This document shows positions 55,544 through 63,438 of a stretch of DNA of 64,000 nt, one piece after another. The translations under genes and the position numbers were made by a program. The DNA comes from Gammaproteobacteria bacterium. GTDB taxonomy: Bacteria; Pseudomonadota; Gammaproteobacteria; UBA4575. Within the stretch, counting starts at the first letter, position 1; every line of letters starts with the position of its first letter. The notes beneath the pieces are model-generated. The model did no database searches. It worked only from the letters and a program-made list of their open reading frames with translations, and had not been told where the DNA came from. The DNA lies in the NCBI GenBank assembly GCA_011523795.1, contig WTFY01000002.1, positions 62,001 to 126,000 of the forward strand. Direction: 5' to 3'.

Positions 55544-57364
55544 ATGTGCGGAATATGTGGTGAATTGCGCCTGGACGGGACTGCACCCGCGCCGCAGACG
55601 ATCCAGGACATGGTGCAGGTACTGCAGCGGCGCGGTCCGGATCATGAAGGCAGCTACTTTTCCGGTGCAGTCGGGCTGGGCCACAGGCGCCTGGCCGTCA
55701 TCGATCTTTCGGCTCAGGCCAACCAGCCCATGATTGATACGGACACCGGCATGGCCATCGTGTTCAACGGCACGATTTACAACTACCCGGAGCTGCGACG
55801 CCAGCTGACAGGACTGGGTCACACGTTTCGCTCGACAGGGGATACCGAGGTGATCCTCAAGGCCTACGCCCAGTGGGGCCCATCGAGTGTCTCGAGGCTG
55901 GCAGGCATGTTTGCCTTCGCGCTGTGGGATGCAGCCAGCCAGGAGTTGTTTCTGGCTCGCGACCGGCTCGGGATCAAGCCGCTGTACTACGCGAGAGACA
56001 AGGGATTTTTCCGTTTCGCATCGACCTCGCAGGCCCTGCTGGCTGCTGGAGACGTGGATACCTCGCTGGACCGGTCCGGCCTGCACCATTTCCTGAGCCT
56101 GCATGGCGTGGTGCCGGCACCCGGAACGATCCTGCAGGGCCTGAAAAAGTTGCCACCCGGACATACCATGCGGGTTCGGGGAACGGGTGACAGCAAGGTC
56201 GAACGCTACTGGCGTCTGCGCGCAGACCAGGTAGATACTGGGAAGAGCGAACAGGAATGGTGCCATGACATCGAGAGGGTACTGCAGCAAGCCGTCGAGA
56301 AAAGGTTGCGTATTGCGGATATTCCGGTGGGCGTGCTGCTGTCCGGAGGTCTGGACTCTAGCCTGCTGGTAGGCCTGCTCGACCGGTCCGGCGTACAGGA
56401 CATACGAACCTATTCCGCAGGATTCGAAGATCAGCCCGAAGAGCGTGGAAACGAATTCGAGTATTCGGATGCGGTTGCACGGTTTTTCGGCACACGCCAC
56501 CACAGGATCTGCATTGACAACCGGATGGTGCTTGAGCGCCTGCCCATGGCAGTCGAACACATGGCCGAACCGATGGTGGGTCAGGATGCCATCGCGTTTT
56601 ACCTGCTGGCCGAACAGGTCAGTCAGCACGTGTCGGTGGTTCTGTCTGGTCAGGGTGCGGACGAGGTGTTTGGCGGGTATTTCTGGTATCCCAGGATGCA
56701 GGCAGAGGAGTCGTTCAGCGTGGACAGCTTTGCTAGGCATTATTTCGATCGCAGCCATGCTGAAATGAAAGATACATTGTGCCGGGACCTGGTCAGCAGG
56801 GACTTTGCATCGGACAGCGTCAGGCGATTGCTGGGCGAGGCGGATACGGACGACTTCATATGTGCAGTGCTGCACATGGATGTAACGACATTGATGGTGG
56901 ACGATCCCGTGAAACGCGTCGACAACATGACCATGGCACATGGCCTGGAAGCCCGGGTGCCTTTCCTGGATCACGACCTGGTAGAACTGGCCATGCGCCT
57001 GCCGGCAGGGTACAAGCTGGGCAGTGGCGGCAAGCATATCCTGAAGAAAATAGCCAGCAGCCTTCTGCCGCCCAAGGTGATCGATCGTGAAAAGGGTTAT
57101 TTTCCCGTGCCAGCGCTGAAATACGTACGTACCGGGTTCAGGCAGTTCATGCACGACATCCTGCATTCGGATGCCTGCATTCGACGCGGCATTTTCCGGC
57201 GAGAATATGTGGACGCGCTGCTGGCTGAACCGGAGCGATTCATGACACCGCTCAGGGGAAGCAAGCTGTGGCACCTGGCCTTGCTGGAACTATGGCTGCA
57301 GCGCAATGTGGATAGATGCCTTGCTAGCGTGCCTCCTCACAGTACAATAGAAGCCAGTTTTTAG
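55544..57364 (+). CDS. asnO: Asparagine synthase-like amidotransferase, NAGGN type
   Basis: A 606-residue glutamine-dependent amidotransferase with the catalytic N-terminal Cys (MCGICGELRLDG), glutaminase landmarks (RRGPDHEG, GHRRLAVIDLS, FNGTIYNYPELR) and the C-terminal synthetase loop LLSGGLDSSLLVGLL. LVDDPVKRVDNMTMAHGLEARVPFLDH, DREKGYFPVPALKY and TPLRGSKLWHLALLELWLQ closely match the enzyme that finishes the osmolyte N-acetylglutaminylglutamine amide (NAGGN) in Pseudomonas and Sinorhizobium, rather than ordinary AsnB. The usual partners (GNAT/ATP-grasp ngg and an M42-like peptidase) are not in the window. It follows hyuB by six bases. Its minus strand is open for 664 codons, which I take as a composition effect. 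Confidence 0.9.
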   Translation: MCGICGELRLDGTAPAPQTIQDMVQVLQRRGPDHEGSYFSGAVGLGHRRLAVIDLSAQANQPMIDTDTGMAIVFNGTIYNYPELRRQLTGLGHTFRSTGDTEVILKAYAQWGPSSVSRLAGMFAFALWDAASQELFLARDRLGIKPLYYARDKGFFRFASTSQALLAAGDVDTSLDRSGLHHFLSLHGVVPAPGTILQGLKKLPPGHTMRVRGTGDSKVERYWRLRADQVDTGKSEQEWCHDIERVLQQAVEKRLRIADIPVGVLLSGGLDSSLLVGLLDRSGVQDIRTYSAGFEDQPEERGNEFEYSDAVARFFGTRHHRICIDNRMVLERLPMAVEHMAEPMVGQDAIAFYLLAEQVSQHVSVVLSGQGADEVFGGYFWYPRMQAEESFSVDSFARHYFDRSHAEMKDTLCRDLVSRDFASDSVRRLLGEADTDDFICAVLHMDVTTLMVDDPVKRVDNMTMAHGLEARVPFLDHDLVELAMRLPAGYKLGSGGKHILKKIASSLLPPKVIDREKGYFPVPALKYVRTGFRQFMHDILHSDACIRRGIFRREYVDALLAEPERFMTPLRGSKLWHLALLELWLQRNVDRCLASVPPHSTIEASF

Positions 57365-57386
57365 GGCACCTAGGGAGAGCAACGCG

Positions 57387-57707
57387 ATGGACGTATTGGA
57401 GCGAATCAAGAATCAGGTGGAGTCCAATCCAGTAATTCTGTACATGAAGGGCACGCCGCAGATGCCACAGTGCGGATTCTCAAGCCGCACGGCAGAGGCA
57501 CTCAAGTCCTGCGGCCGTGAATTTGCCTATGTGAACGTCCTCATGGATCCAGAGATATTTGAAAACCTGCCCCGCTTTGCAGACTGGCCCACCTTTCCCC
57601 AGCTGTACATCAACGGTGAATTGATCGGCGGTTGCGACATCACGCTGGACCTGCATGAGAAGGGTGAGTTGCAGAAAATGGTCGAGGCTGCCTCAAAAGA
57701 CGGTTAG
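57387..57707 (+). CDS. grxD: Monothiol glutaredoxin Grx4
   Basis: A 106-residue CGFS glutaredoxin. ILYMKGTPQMPQCGFSSRTAEAL has the single active Cys; WPTFPQLYINGELIGGCDI holds the glutathione site. These proteins carry and hand over [2Fe-2S] clusters, often with a BolA partner; an ibaG-type bolA is present at 17 kb. A good GGGAGAG precedes the ATG. It follows the amidotransferase by 22 bases and converges with rnt, which is also its common neighbour. Confidence 0.97.
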   Translation: MDVLERIKNQVESNPVILYMKGTPQMPQCGFSSRTAEALKSCGREFAYVNVLMDPEIFENLPRFADWPTFPQLYINGELIGGCDITLDLHEKGELQKMVEAASKDG

Positions 57708-57734
57708 GCGCCACTTGCTCTCGCATCTCGTCCC

Positions 57735-58361
57735 TCAGGACGACATGCCGTCCCACTTGTTCAGCACGCTGCAGAAAATAGCAGCGGTTTTTTCCGCATC
57801 GTAGACCGCAGAGTGTGCGCTGCTGTTCTCCCATTCGAGATGGGCTGCCTCAGCGATCCTGGACAGGACCGTCTGGCCATAGACGAGTGCCCCAAGCGTG
57901 ACGGTGTCGAGGCTGCTGAAGGGATGGAAGGGGTTATTCTTGATACCGGTACGGGTGATCGCAGCCTTGATGAAGTTCAGGTCGAAGAAGGCATTGTGCC
58001 CTACCAGGATTGCACGGGTGCACTGGTTTTGCTGGATGTGGCGGTGTACAGGCGCGAAGATTTTTTCCAGTGCCTCCTTTTCAGTCAGGGCAACCCTCAG
58101 TGGATGGAAGGGATCGATCTTGTTCACTTCCAGTGAAGAGGGGTCCAGGTTTGCCCCGTCAAACGGGCGTACATGTGCCGCGATCGTCCGCTGGCAGAAA
58201 AACTGCCTTTCCGTATTGATGCCAATCAGCACGGCAGCCACTTCAAGCAGGGCATCGGTTTCTGCATTTAATCCGCCGGTTTCCACATCCACGACCACCG
58301 GGCAGAAACCGCGGAAACGATTGCCAACCGGTATGAAGTCTTGCTGGGTTGCAGGGTTCAT
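57735..58361 (-). CDS. rnt: Ribonuclease T
   Basis: A 208-residue DEDDh exoribonuclease that matures tRNA 3' ends and other small RNAs. VVVDVETGGLNAETDALLEVA carries the first Asp and Glu, VGHNAFFDLNFI the second Asp, and the end HSAVYDAEKTAAIF the His and last Asp. Conserved positively charged patches are present in QRTIAAHVRPFDGANLDP. It converges with grxD and diverges from argG over 87 bases. Confidence 0.96.
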   Translation of the reverse strand: MNPATQQDFIPVGNRFRGFCPVVVDVETGGLNAETDALLEVAAVLIGINTERQFFCQRTIAAHVRPFDGANLDPSSLEVNKIDPFHPLRVALTEKEALEKIFAPVHRHIQQNQCTRAILVGHNAFFDLNFIKAAITRTGIKNNPFHPFSSLDTVTLGALVYGQTVLSRIAEAAHLEWENSSAHSAVYDAEKTAAIFCSVLNKWDGMSS

Positions 58362-58395
58362 GTGCGATTTATCAAATCAGGTTAGGGCTTTCAGC

Positions 58396-58401
58396 TATAA
58401 T
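58396..58401 (+). promoter_or_regulatory. Putative -10 box of argG
   Basis: A perfect TATAAT 47 bases before the argG ATG, in the gap to rnt. The -35 is poor at the expected spacing. No clear ARG box was found. Confidence 0.4.
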
Positions 58402-58448
58402 CAGGCACGAATTTGCTAGGTCATTAATCAAGCATCTACACGCATAGT

Positions 58449-59669
58449 ATGTCATCAGTCCAAAAAGTTGTACTGGCCTATTCCGGCGGTCTCGACACTT
58501 CTGTGATTCTGAAATGGCTGTCAGAGACCTACCAGTGCGACGTTGTGACCTTCACTGCGGATATCGGCCAGGGACAGGAAGTCGAGCCTGCAAGGGCCAA
58601 GGCGGAGGCCCTGGGGGTACGTGAAATCCATGTGGAGGACCTGAAAGACGAGTTTGCAAGCCAGTATGTATTCCCGATGCTGCGTGCCAATGCACTGTAT
58701 GAGGGAGAATACCTGCTCGGCACGTCCATCGCCCGCCCGCTGATTGCCAAGCGCCTGGTTGAAATTGCCCGGGAAGTCGGCGCAGACGCCATTGCCCACG
58801 GAGCTACCGGCAAAGGGAACGACCAGGTGCGTTTCGAGTTGGGCGCCTATGCACTGGACCCGGATATCCAGATCATTGCGCCCTGGAGGGAATGGGATCT
58901 CAATTCACGGGAGAAGCTGCTGGACTATGCCGCCCGCCATGACATCGCCGTGGAACACAAGCGAGGCCACCAGTCCCCGTACTCGATGGATGCCAATCTG
59001 CTCCATATCTCGTACGAAGGGGGCAGGCTGGAAGATCCTTGGCAGGAGCCGGAAGAGGAGATGTGGAAACTGACCTGCTCACCCGAGCAGGCTCCGGATC
59101 AGCCGCAGTACATCGAAATCGGGTTTGAACAGGGTGATGCGGTGAGCCTGGACGGAACAAGTTATCCACCGGCCCACCTGCTGGAGACCCTCAATGCCAC
59201 GGCTGGAGCGCATGGTGTCGGGAGGCTGGACATTGTAGAAAACCGTTACGTCGGCATGAAATCACGGGGATGTTACGAAACGCCTGGCGGGACGGTATTG
59301 CACAAGGCCCGTCGGGCGATGGAATCCATCACGCTGGACCGCGAGGTCGCGCACCTGAAGGACGATTTGATGCCCCGCTACGCGTCACTGGTCTATAACG
59401 GGTACTGGTGGAGTCCAGAACGACACGCATTGCAGGAACTGATTGATGCCAGCCAGGCGGAAGTCACAGGGACGGTGAGGGTCAAGCTGTTCAAGGGCAG
59501 TACGCAGGTCGTGGGCAGGAAATCCGATGCGCACAGCCTGTTTGACCCCGGAATTGCCACATTTGAGGATGACAAGGGTGCCTACGATCAAAAGGATGCG
59601 GAGGGATTTATAAAATTAAATGCCCTGCGTATGCGAATTGTGGCAAAATCCTCCAGGGTCCGTTCCTGA
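58449..59669 (+). CDS. argG: Argininosuccinate synthase
   Basis: A 406-residue enzyme condensing citrulline and aspartate with [19 protein letters not shown] is the ATP-pyrophosphatase loop, followed by [26 protein letters not shown] and [14 protein letters not shown]. Full length and no anomalies. argF, argD and argG are thus all within 8 kb but in two transcription units. mlaA follows after 26 bases. Confidence 0.98.
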   Translation: MSSVQKVVLAYSGGLDTSVILKWLSETYQCDVVTFTADIGQGQEVEPARAKAEALGVREIHVEDLKDEFASQYVFPMLRANALYEGEYLLGTSIARPLIAKRLVEIAREVGADAIAHGATGKGNDQVRFELGAYALDPDIQIIAPWREWDLNSREKLLDYAARHDIAVEHKRGHQSPYSMDANLLHISYEGGRLEDPWQEPEEEMWKLTCSPEQAPDQPQYIEIGFEQGDAVSLDGTSYPPAHLLETLNATAGAHGVGRLDIVENRYVGMKSRGCYETPGGTVLHKARRAMESITLDREVAHLKDDLMPRYASLVYNGYWWSPERHALQELIDASQAEVTGTVRVKLFKGSTQVVGRKSDAHSLFDPGIATFEDDKGAYDQKDAEGFIKLNALRMRIVAKSSRVRS

Positions 59670-59695
59670 AACTGTACACCTGGGATGAAATAAGC

Positions 59696-60430
59696 ATGAT
59701 TGGAATGTCTAGGCGAGTCATCGTACTTCTGGCAGCCCTGGCCGTGGGCATGGGTGCGAGTGCCCTGGGTGCAGCCCCTCATCCTGATGACCCGCTGGAG
59801 GGGTTTAATCGCAAGGTTTACAGCTTCAATGACACACTCGACCAGGCGTTTTTGACCCCCGTGACCAATGGGTACCGGGCCGTTGCCCCGGAGTTTGTCG
59901 AAACAGGCGTCAGCAATTTCTTCTCCAATATCTCGGATATTGGAAACGCCGTGAACAACATTTTGCAGTTCAAGTTCGTCTCGGCAGGGTCGGACATCGG
60001 ACGCGTGCTGATCAACTCGACGTTCGGCATTCTGGGGCTGTTCGACGTGGCGAGCGAAGTGGGTTTGCAGAAACATGACGAGGATTTTGGACAGACCCTG
60101 GGGTACTGGGGGATCGGTACAGGGCCTTATCTGATGTTGCCTTTGCTCGGGCCCAGCAACCTGCGCGACACCCCTGGCAAGGTGCTGGACATACTGTTCT
60201 GGTCCGCCACCATATCGGGCGCCTCGTCTTCGGAGGAAAGGGCGATTATCGCCCTGAATGTCGTCAATACCCGGTCGGAGTACATGGATCTTGAGGAGAG
60301 GGTCGAGGATCTCAGTCGTGATCGCTACGTATTTATACGAGATGCCTACCAGGATCGCCGGGAATTCCTGGTCCAGGACGGCAAGGGGTCGCTTGACGAT
60401 GAACTGTATGAAGGACTGGAAGACAACTAG
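59696..60430 (+). CDS. mlaA: MlaA (VacJ) phospholipid-transport protein
   Basis: A 244-residue VacJ/MlaA-family protein that removes phospholipids from the outer leaflet of the outer membrane and passes them to MlaC. DPLEGFNRKVYSFNDTLDQ, NFFSNISDIGNAVNNILQ, STFGILGLFDVASEVGL and GYWGIGTGPYLMLPLLGPSNLRD (in part) are all typical. The signal peptide ends in SALGAAPH and has no lipobox Cys, unlike the E. coli lipoprotein, so this form may not be lipid-anchored. No other mla genes are adjacent. Confidence 0.93.
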   Translation: MIGMSRRVIVLLAALAVGMGASALGAAPHPDDPLEGFNRKVYSFNDTLDQAFLTPVTNGYRAVAPEFVETGVSNFFSNISDIGNAVNNILQFKFVSAGSDIGRVLINSTFGILGLFDVASEVGLQKHDEDFGQTLGYWGIGTGPYLMLPLLGPSNLRDTPGKVLDILFWSATISGASSSEERAIIALNVVNTRSEYMDLEERVEDLSRDRYVFIRDAYQDRREFLVQDGKGSLDDELYEGLEDN

Positions 60431-60450
60431 GCTTTGTCTGTCACATTGCT

Positions 60451-61284
60451 GTGGGTAGATGCATCGTATGCAACAAGTCTGCGGGCCCATTCTACTCCTT
60501 GCACAAGGCATGTTTTCCAGCCTATGAGAATGCGAGCCGGTGTATACAGCATACCCTCGAGGATGCTGTTAAGTCAGCCAACAGGGTTGACGAAGTCAGG
60601 CAGTCCGTTGAGGCCTGCCTGCCGTCACGGGGATTTTCTCCGGGCCTTCTGGCCACCCTGGTCCGGCGAGCATGGAAGGAGCAGGCCACCCGCCTTGTTC
60701 GAAGCAAGTCACTCAATCCGGAGTATGCGAACAACCTGCTGAGCATTGCATGCGCCCTGGGCGTGGATGACAGGACCGTGGCTCCGGACTTGTTTCTGAA
60801 GCTTTCCAACATCGAATACCTGGCCTGCTTGCAGCAGGGACAACGGCCTTTGAAAGCCTTTTCGACCGGATTGGATGAATTCGACATGGATGCTGCAGAA
60901 TCCCTGCTTTGGGTCTTCGAAGGCGTCGACAAGGCCGGGCAGAAACTGCCTGACAAACCCGGCAAGTGGGCCTTGATGCAAACCATCCTGAACAACCAGT
61001 TCAAGCGGTCAAGATACAGGGAACAGGAGCTTGAGGTCCGGGCGCAGGGAAAGCTGGCTGTCACGAACCAGGGCATTCACTATGCCTCGGAAGCCGAGAC
61101 CGAGAAACTGGGATTTACCGAAATTTACGCCATAACGCCCCTTGCGGATGGAGTTCGCATCCAGCCGGTCTACAGGGACTCCAGGTCAAGTACGTATATA
61201 ACCGGTGATGGTCGTTTTACGTATGCCCTGTTGCAATATGCCCAGGATCAGGCAGGCGGCCTAACCGCAGAAAATCCTTTTTAG
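60451..61284 (+). CDS. Cys-rich N-terminus plus bacterial PH-like domain protein
   Basis: A 277-residue protein of unknown role with a GTG start. The N-terminus has CIVCNKSAGPFYSLHKACF, a Cys/His set that may bind zinc (treble-clef or B-box-like). The middle is helical, and the C-terminal 90 residues (GKLAVTNQGIHY, IYAITPLADGVRIQPVY, YITGDGRFTYALLQYA) resemble the PH-like domain often fused to SHOCT regions. No signal or membrane segment is seen. It follows mlaA by 20 bases, which suggests but does not prove a joint role. Its last 24 bases overlap the opposite-strand gene. Confidence 0.75.
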   Translation: MGRCIVCNKSAGPFYSLHKACFPAYENASRCIQHTLEDAVKSANRVDEVRQSVEACLPSRGFSPGLLATLVRRAWKEQATRLVRSKSLNPEYANNLLSIACALGVDDRTVAPDLFLKLSNIEYLACLQQGQRPLKAFSTGLDEFDMDAAESLLWVFEGVDKAGQKLPDKPGKWALMQTILNNQFKRSRYREQELEVRAQGKLAVTNQGIHYASEAETEKLGFTEIYAITPLADGVRIQPVYRDSRSSTYITGDGRFTYALLQYAQDQAGGLTAENPF

Positions 61285-61449
61285 CCAGTCAACAAAACCT
61301 CCGCTGGACTGTGCCTGTACAGTTTCTCCAGCAGCAGGTTCTGGTTCAGCTGAAGAAGCCGGGGTTTCGGTTTTTTCTTCCTGTGTCATCTTGAGGGCAG
61401 CCTCATAGTGACGCCGAAGCACGGAATCTGTCGGAACTGAGTCGCTCAT
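61261..61449 (-). CDS. Small protein with TDSVLRRHY motif
   Basis: A 62-residue protein, [19 protein letters not shown], with an Ala/Glu/Pro-rich middle and a WLKRIFCG end. A PTDSxLRRHYE start occurs in many small gammaproteobacterial proteins, as I remember; no function is known. The ATG at 61449 is chosen; the frame goes nine codons further. It overlaps the 3' end of the PH-like protein gene. Confidence 0.65.
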   Translation of the reverse strand: MSDSVPTDSVLRRHYEAALKMTQEEKTETPASSAEPEPAAGETVQAQSSGGFVDWLKRIFCG

Positions 61450-61608
61450 GGTCGTGACCTCACTTGGTCTAGTCATGTCTGTCAGAATCCGGAATCCTCA
61501 CCCCGGACCCAGCTAGACTGTAGCATTATTCATACAGTGATGCATGGAAAACTGTTATCATCGCCCAGGGGTGCTGTACATGGGGACACGAGTTTCTGGA
61601 GGTCACAC

Positions 61609-62241
61609 ATGAACCGGAAGGCGCTGGAAATGCTTGCGGGGGGACGTTACCTGGAAGAAGACAGGCCTATGGACAAGGGCCAGCGTGACATTGAGCTTGA
61701 AGCACTGGTCCGCAAGATGCTGAGACTGGTCGGGGAGAGTCCCGACCGGGAGGGGTTGCAGGACACCCCGAAACGGGTTTCCAATGCCCTGCATTTCCTG
61801 ACCAGTGGCTATGAGCTCAGCGTACAGGATGTGGTGAGTGATGCCCTGTTCGAGGAACGTTGCGAGGAAATGGTCATTGTCAAGGATGTGGAATTCTATT
61901 CCCTGTGCGAGCATCACATGCTACCGTTTTTCGGCCGTGCACATATCGGTTACCTGCCGAAGGAACGGGTGATCGGGCTGAGCAAGATTGCCCGCGTGGT
62001 GGATGTGTTCGCAAGGCGCCTTCAGGTCCAGGAAAGGCTGACCACGCAAATTGCGAGCGGCCTGCTCAATGTGCTGGATGCACACGGTGTGGCAGTAGTG
62101 CTGGAAGCGAGCCATTTCTGCATGGTCATGCGCGGTGTGCAGAAGCAGAACAGCAAGACGGTCACGAGTTCCATGCAGGGTGCCTTCAGGGAGGATTCCC
62201 GCTCCCGGGCAGAATTCATGGAATTGATCCGGCAATCGTAG
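61609..62241 (+). CDS. folE: GTP cyclohydrolase I
   Basis: A 210-residue enzyme opening folate (and queuosine or pterin) synthesis by converting GTP to dihydroneopterin triphosphate. [27 protein letters not shown] (in part) has the zinc Cys and His residues, [25 protein letters not shown] and [17 protein letters not shown] with the third zinc Cys follow. The ATG has a perfect GGAGG eight bases upstream. It stands alone, with yciI convergent. Confidence 0.97.
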   Translation: MNRKALEMLAGGRYLEEDRPMDKGQRDIELEALVRKMLRLVGESPDREGLQDTPKRVSNALHFLTSGYELSVQDVVSDALFEERCEEMVIVKDVEFYSLCEHHMLPFFGRAHIGYLPKERVIGLSKIARVVDVFARRLQVQERLTTQIASGLLNVLDAHGVAVVLEASHFCMVMRGVQKQNSKTVTSSMQGAFREDSRSRAEFMELIRQS

Positions 62242-62271
62242 GAATCGACCGGAACTCAGTCGCCAGGTGTG

Positions 62272-62571
62272 TCAGGGCAAGACGCGTTTGAAAGGTTTGA
62301 CCACGACCTTCGCATACACTCCGGCTTCGATATAGGGATCCGCATCGGCCCATTCCTGAGCATGCTGCTGGGAGTCAAACTCGGCGATGATCAGGCTTCC
62401 GGTGAAGCCCGCATCACCCGGGTCGGGACTGTCCACCGCTGGGTGGGGGCCGGCCAGTACCAGGCGCCCCTGGTTTTTCAGTTCGTCCAGGCGTGCAATA
62501 TGCAGGGCCCGGACAGACTTGCGCTTTTCCAGGCTGTCTGGAACGTCCTCGCTGAGGATGGCATAAAGCAT
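62272..62571 (-). CDS. yciI: YciI family protein
   Basis: A 99-residue YciI-like (ferredoxin-fold) protein. [28 protein letters not shown] (in part), [31 protein letters not shown] (in part) with the conserved His, and [16 protein letters not shown] match the family. The conserved His and Asp may form an active site, but no reaction is agreed. It converges with folE. Confidence 0.95.
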   Translation of the reverse strand: MLYAILSEDVPDSLEKRKSVRALHIARLDELKNQGRLVLAGPHPAVDSPDPGDAGFTGSLIIAEFDSQQHAQEWADADPYIEAGVYAKVVVKPFKRVLP

Positions 62572-62651
62572 GGTAGCCGATGATCTGGAGGTTTAGGATG
62601 CGTTTTCAGGGAGACAGTTTTGCCTCGGATTCAGTCACATGGTCAAGCATA

Positions 62652-62765
62652 TCAGATAATCTGTACCGTACCCAGCAGCCCGTGCACATGCAGGTGAAAC
62701 GGGCAGTTCCAAAACCGCCGGCCCGCAGGACTCGCGATGTACACGGGTTCGGCTGTTGTGGATGA
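62652..62765 (-). pseudogene. Cupredoxin C-terminal remnant
   Basis: Thirty-seven codons in one frame, ending at a stop, read TAEPVYIASPAGRRFW then NCPFHLHVHGLLGTVQII. This looks like the last strand and loop of a blue-copper domain (Cys, His, His ligands; a Met ligand would be replaced by Leu in HGLLGT). It has no start or ribosome site and runs upstream only as antisense of yciO, so it is probably the tail of a lost gene. Similarity is by eye only. Confidence 0.4.
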
Positions 62766-62768
62766 GCG

Positions 62769-63395
62769 ATGTCTCAGTATTTCGTGATTCACCCCGAAAC
62801 GGCGCAGAAACGCCTGGTCCAGCGGGTCGCTGACATCGTCGACCAAGGGGGCGTGATCGCATATCCGACCGATTCCTGTTATGCACTGGGATGTCACATC
62901 GGGGACAAGCGGGCCATGCAGAGAATTCGCCGGATTCGCCGTCTCGATGAAAAGCACCACTTCACTCTGGTTTGCCGGGACCTGTCCGAACTGTCCAGCT
63001 ATGCGATCGTGGATAACAGCGCCTACAGGCTGATGAGACGCTGTATGCCCGGACCCTATACTTTCCTGTTGAAAGCAACTCACGAGGTGCCACGCAGGCT
63101 GCTGACGCCGAAACGCAGAACCATAGGCCTGAGGGTCCCGGATCATCCTGTGGCCCTGCAGATATGTGAAGCGCTGGGCGGACCCCTGATGAGCAGTACG
63201 CTGATCCTGCCGGGTGACCCGGAGCCCATGTCGGATCCGCAGGTCATGCGTGAGCGCCTGGAGCACGAGGTAGATCTGGTGGTGGATGGCGGGTATTGCG
63301 GTGTCAAGGCTACCACGGTCATCGATTTGACCCGGGGAAGCCCGGTGGTCATGCGGCAGGGCAAGGGGGAGAGCGACTGGCTATCCGGCACCTGA
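62769..63395 (+). CDS. yciO: YciO-type YrdC/Sua5 domain protein
   Basis: A 208-residue protein of the Sua5/YciO/YrdC family, related to the threonylcarbamoyl-AMP synthase used for the t6A modification of tRNA. GGVIAYPTDSCYALGCHIGDK and TLVCRDLSELSSYA are the fold motifs; PGPYTFLLKATHEVPRR and IGLRVPDHPVALQI follow. YciO itself does not always have the TsaC activity, so the substrate is open. It lies 43 bases before the site-2 protease gene. Confidence 0.93.
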   Translation: MSQYFVIHPETAQKRLVQRVADIVDQGGVIAYPTDSCYALGCHIGDKRAMQRIRRIRRLDEKHHFTLVCRDLSELSSYAIVDNSAYRLMRRCMPGPYTFLLKATHEVPRRLLTPKRRTIGLRVPDHPVALQICEALGGPLMSSTLILPGDPEPMSDPQVMRERLEHEVDLVVDGGYCGVKATTVIDLTRGSPVVMRQGKGESDWLSGT

Positions 63396-63438
63396 TGGTG
63401 CAACCGCGCAGTAATGTTGCGTATAATGTGCCTCGTTG

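Noticed and set aside
55280-57274. Long minus-strand reading frame opposite the amidotransferase and hyuB end
   Set aside because: No domain, His/Gln/Arg-rich composition typical of antisense frames, and two well-conserved proteins lie on the plus strand.
62652-63266. 204-codon minus-strand frame over yciO
   Set aside because: Only its last 37 codons look like protein; the rest is antisense of a conserved gene.
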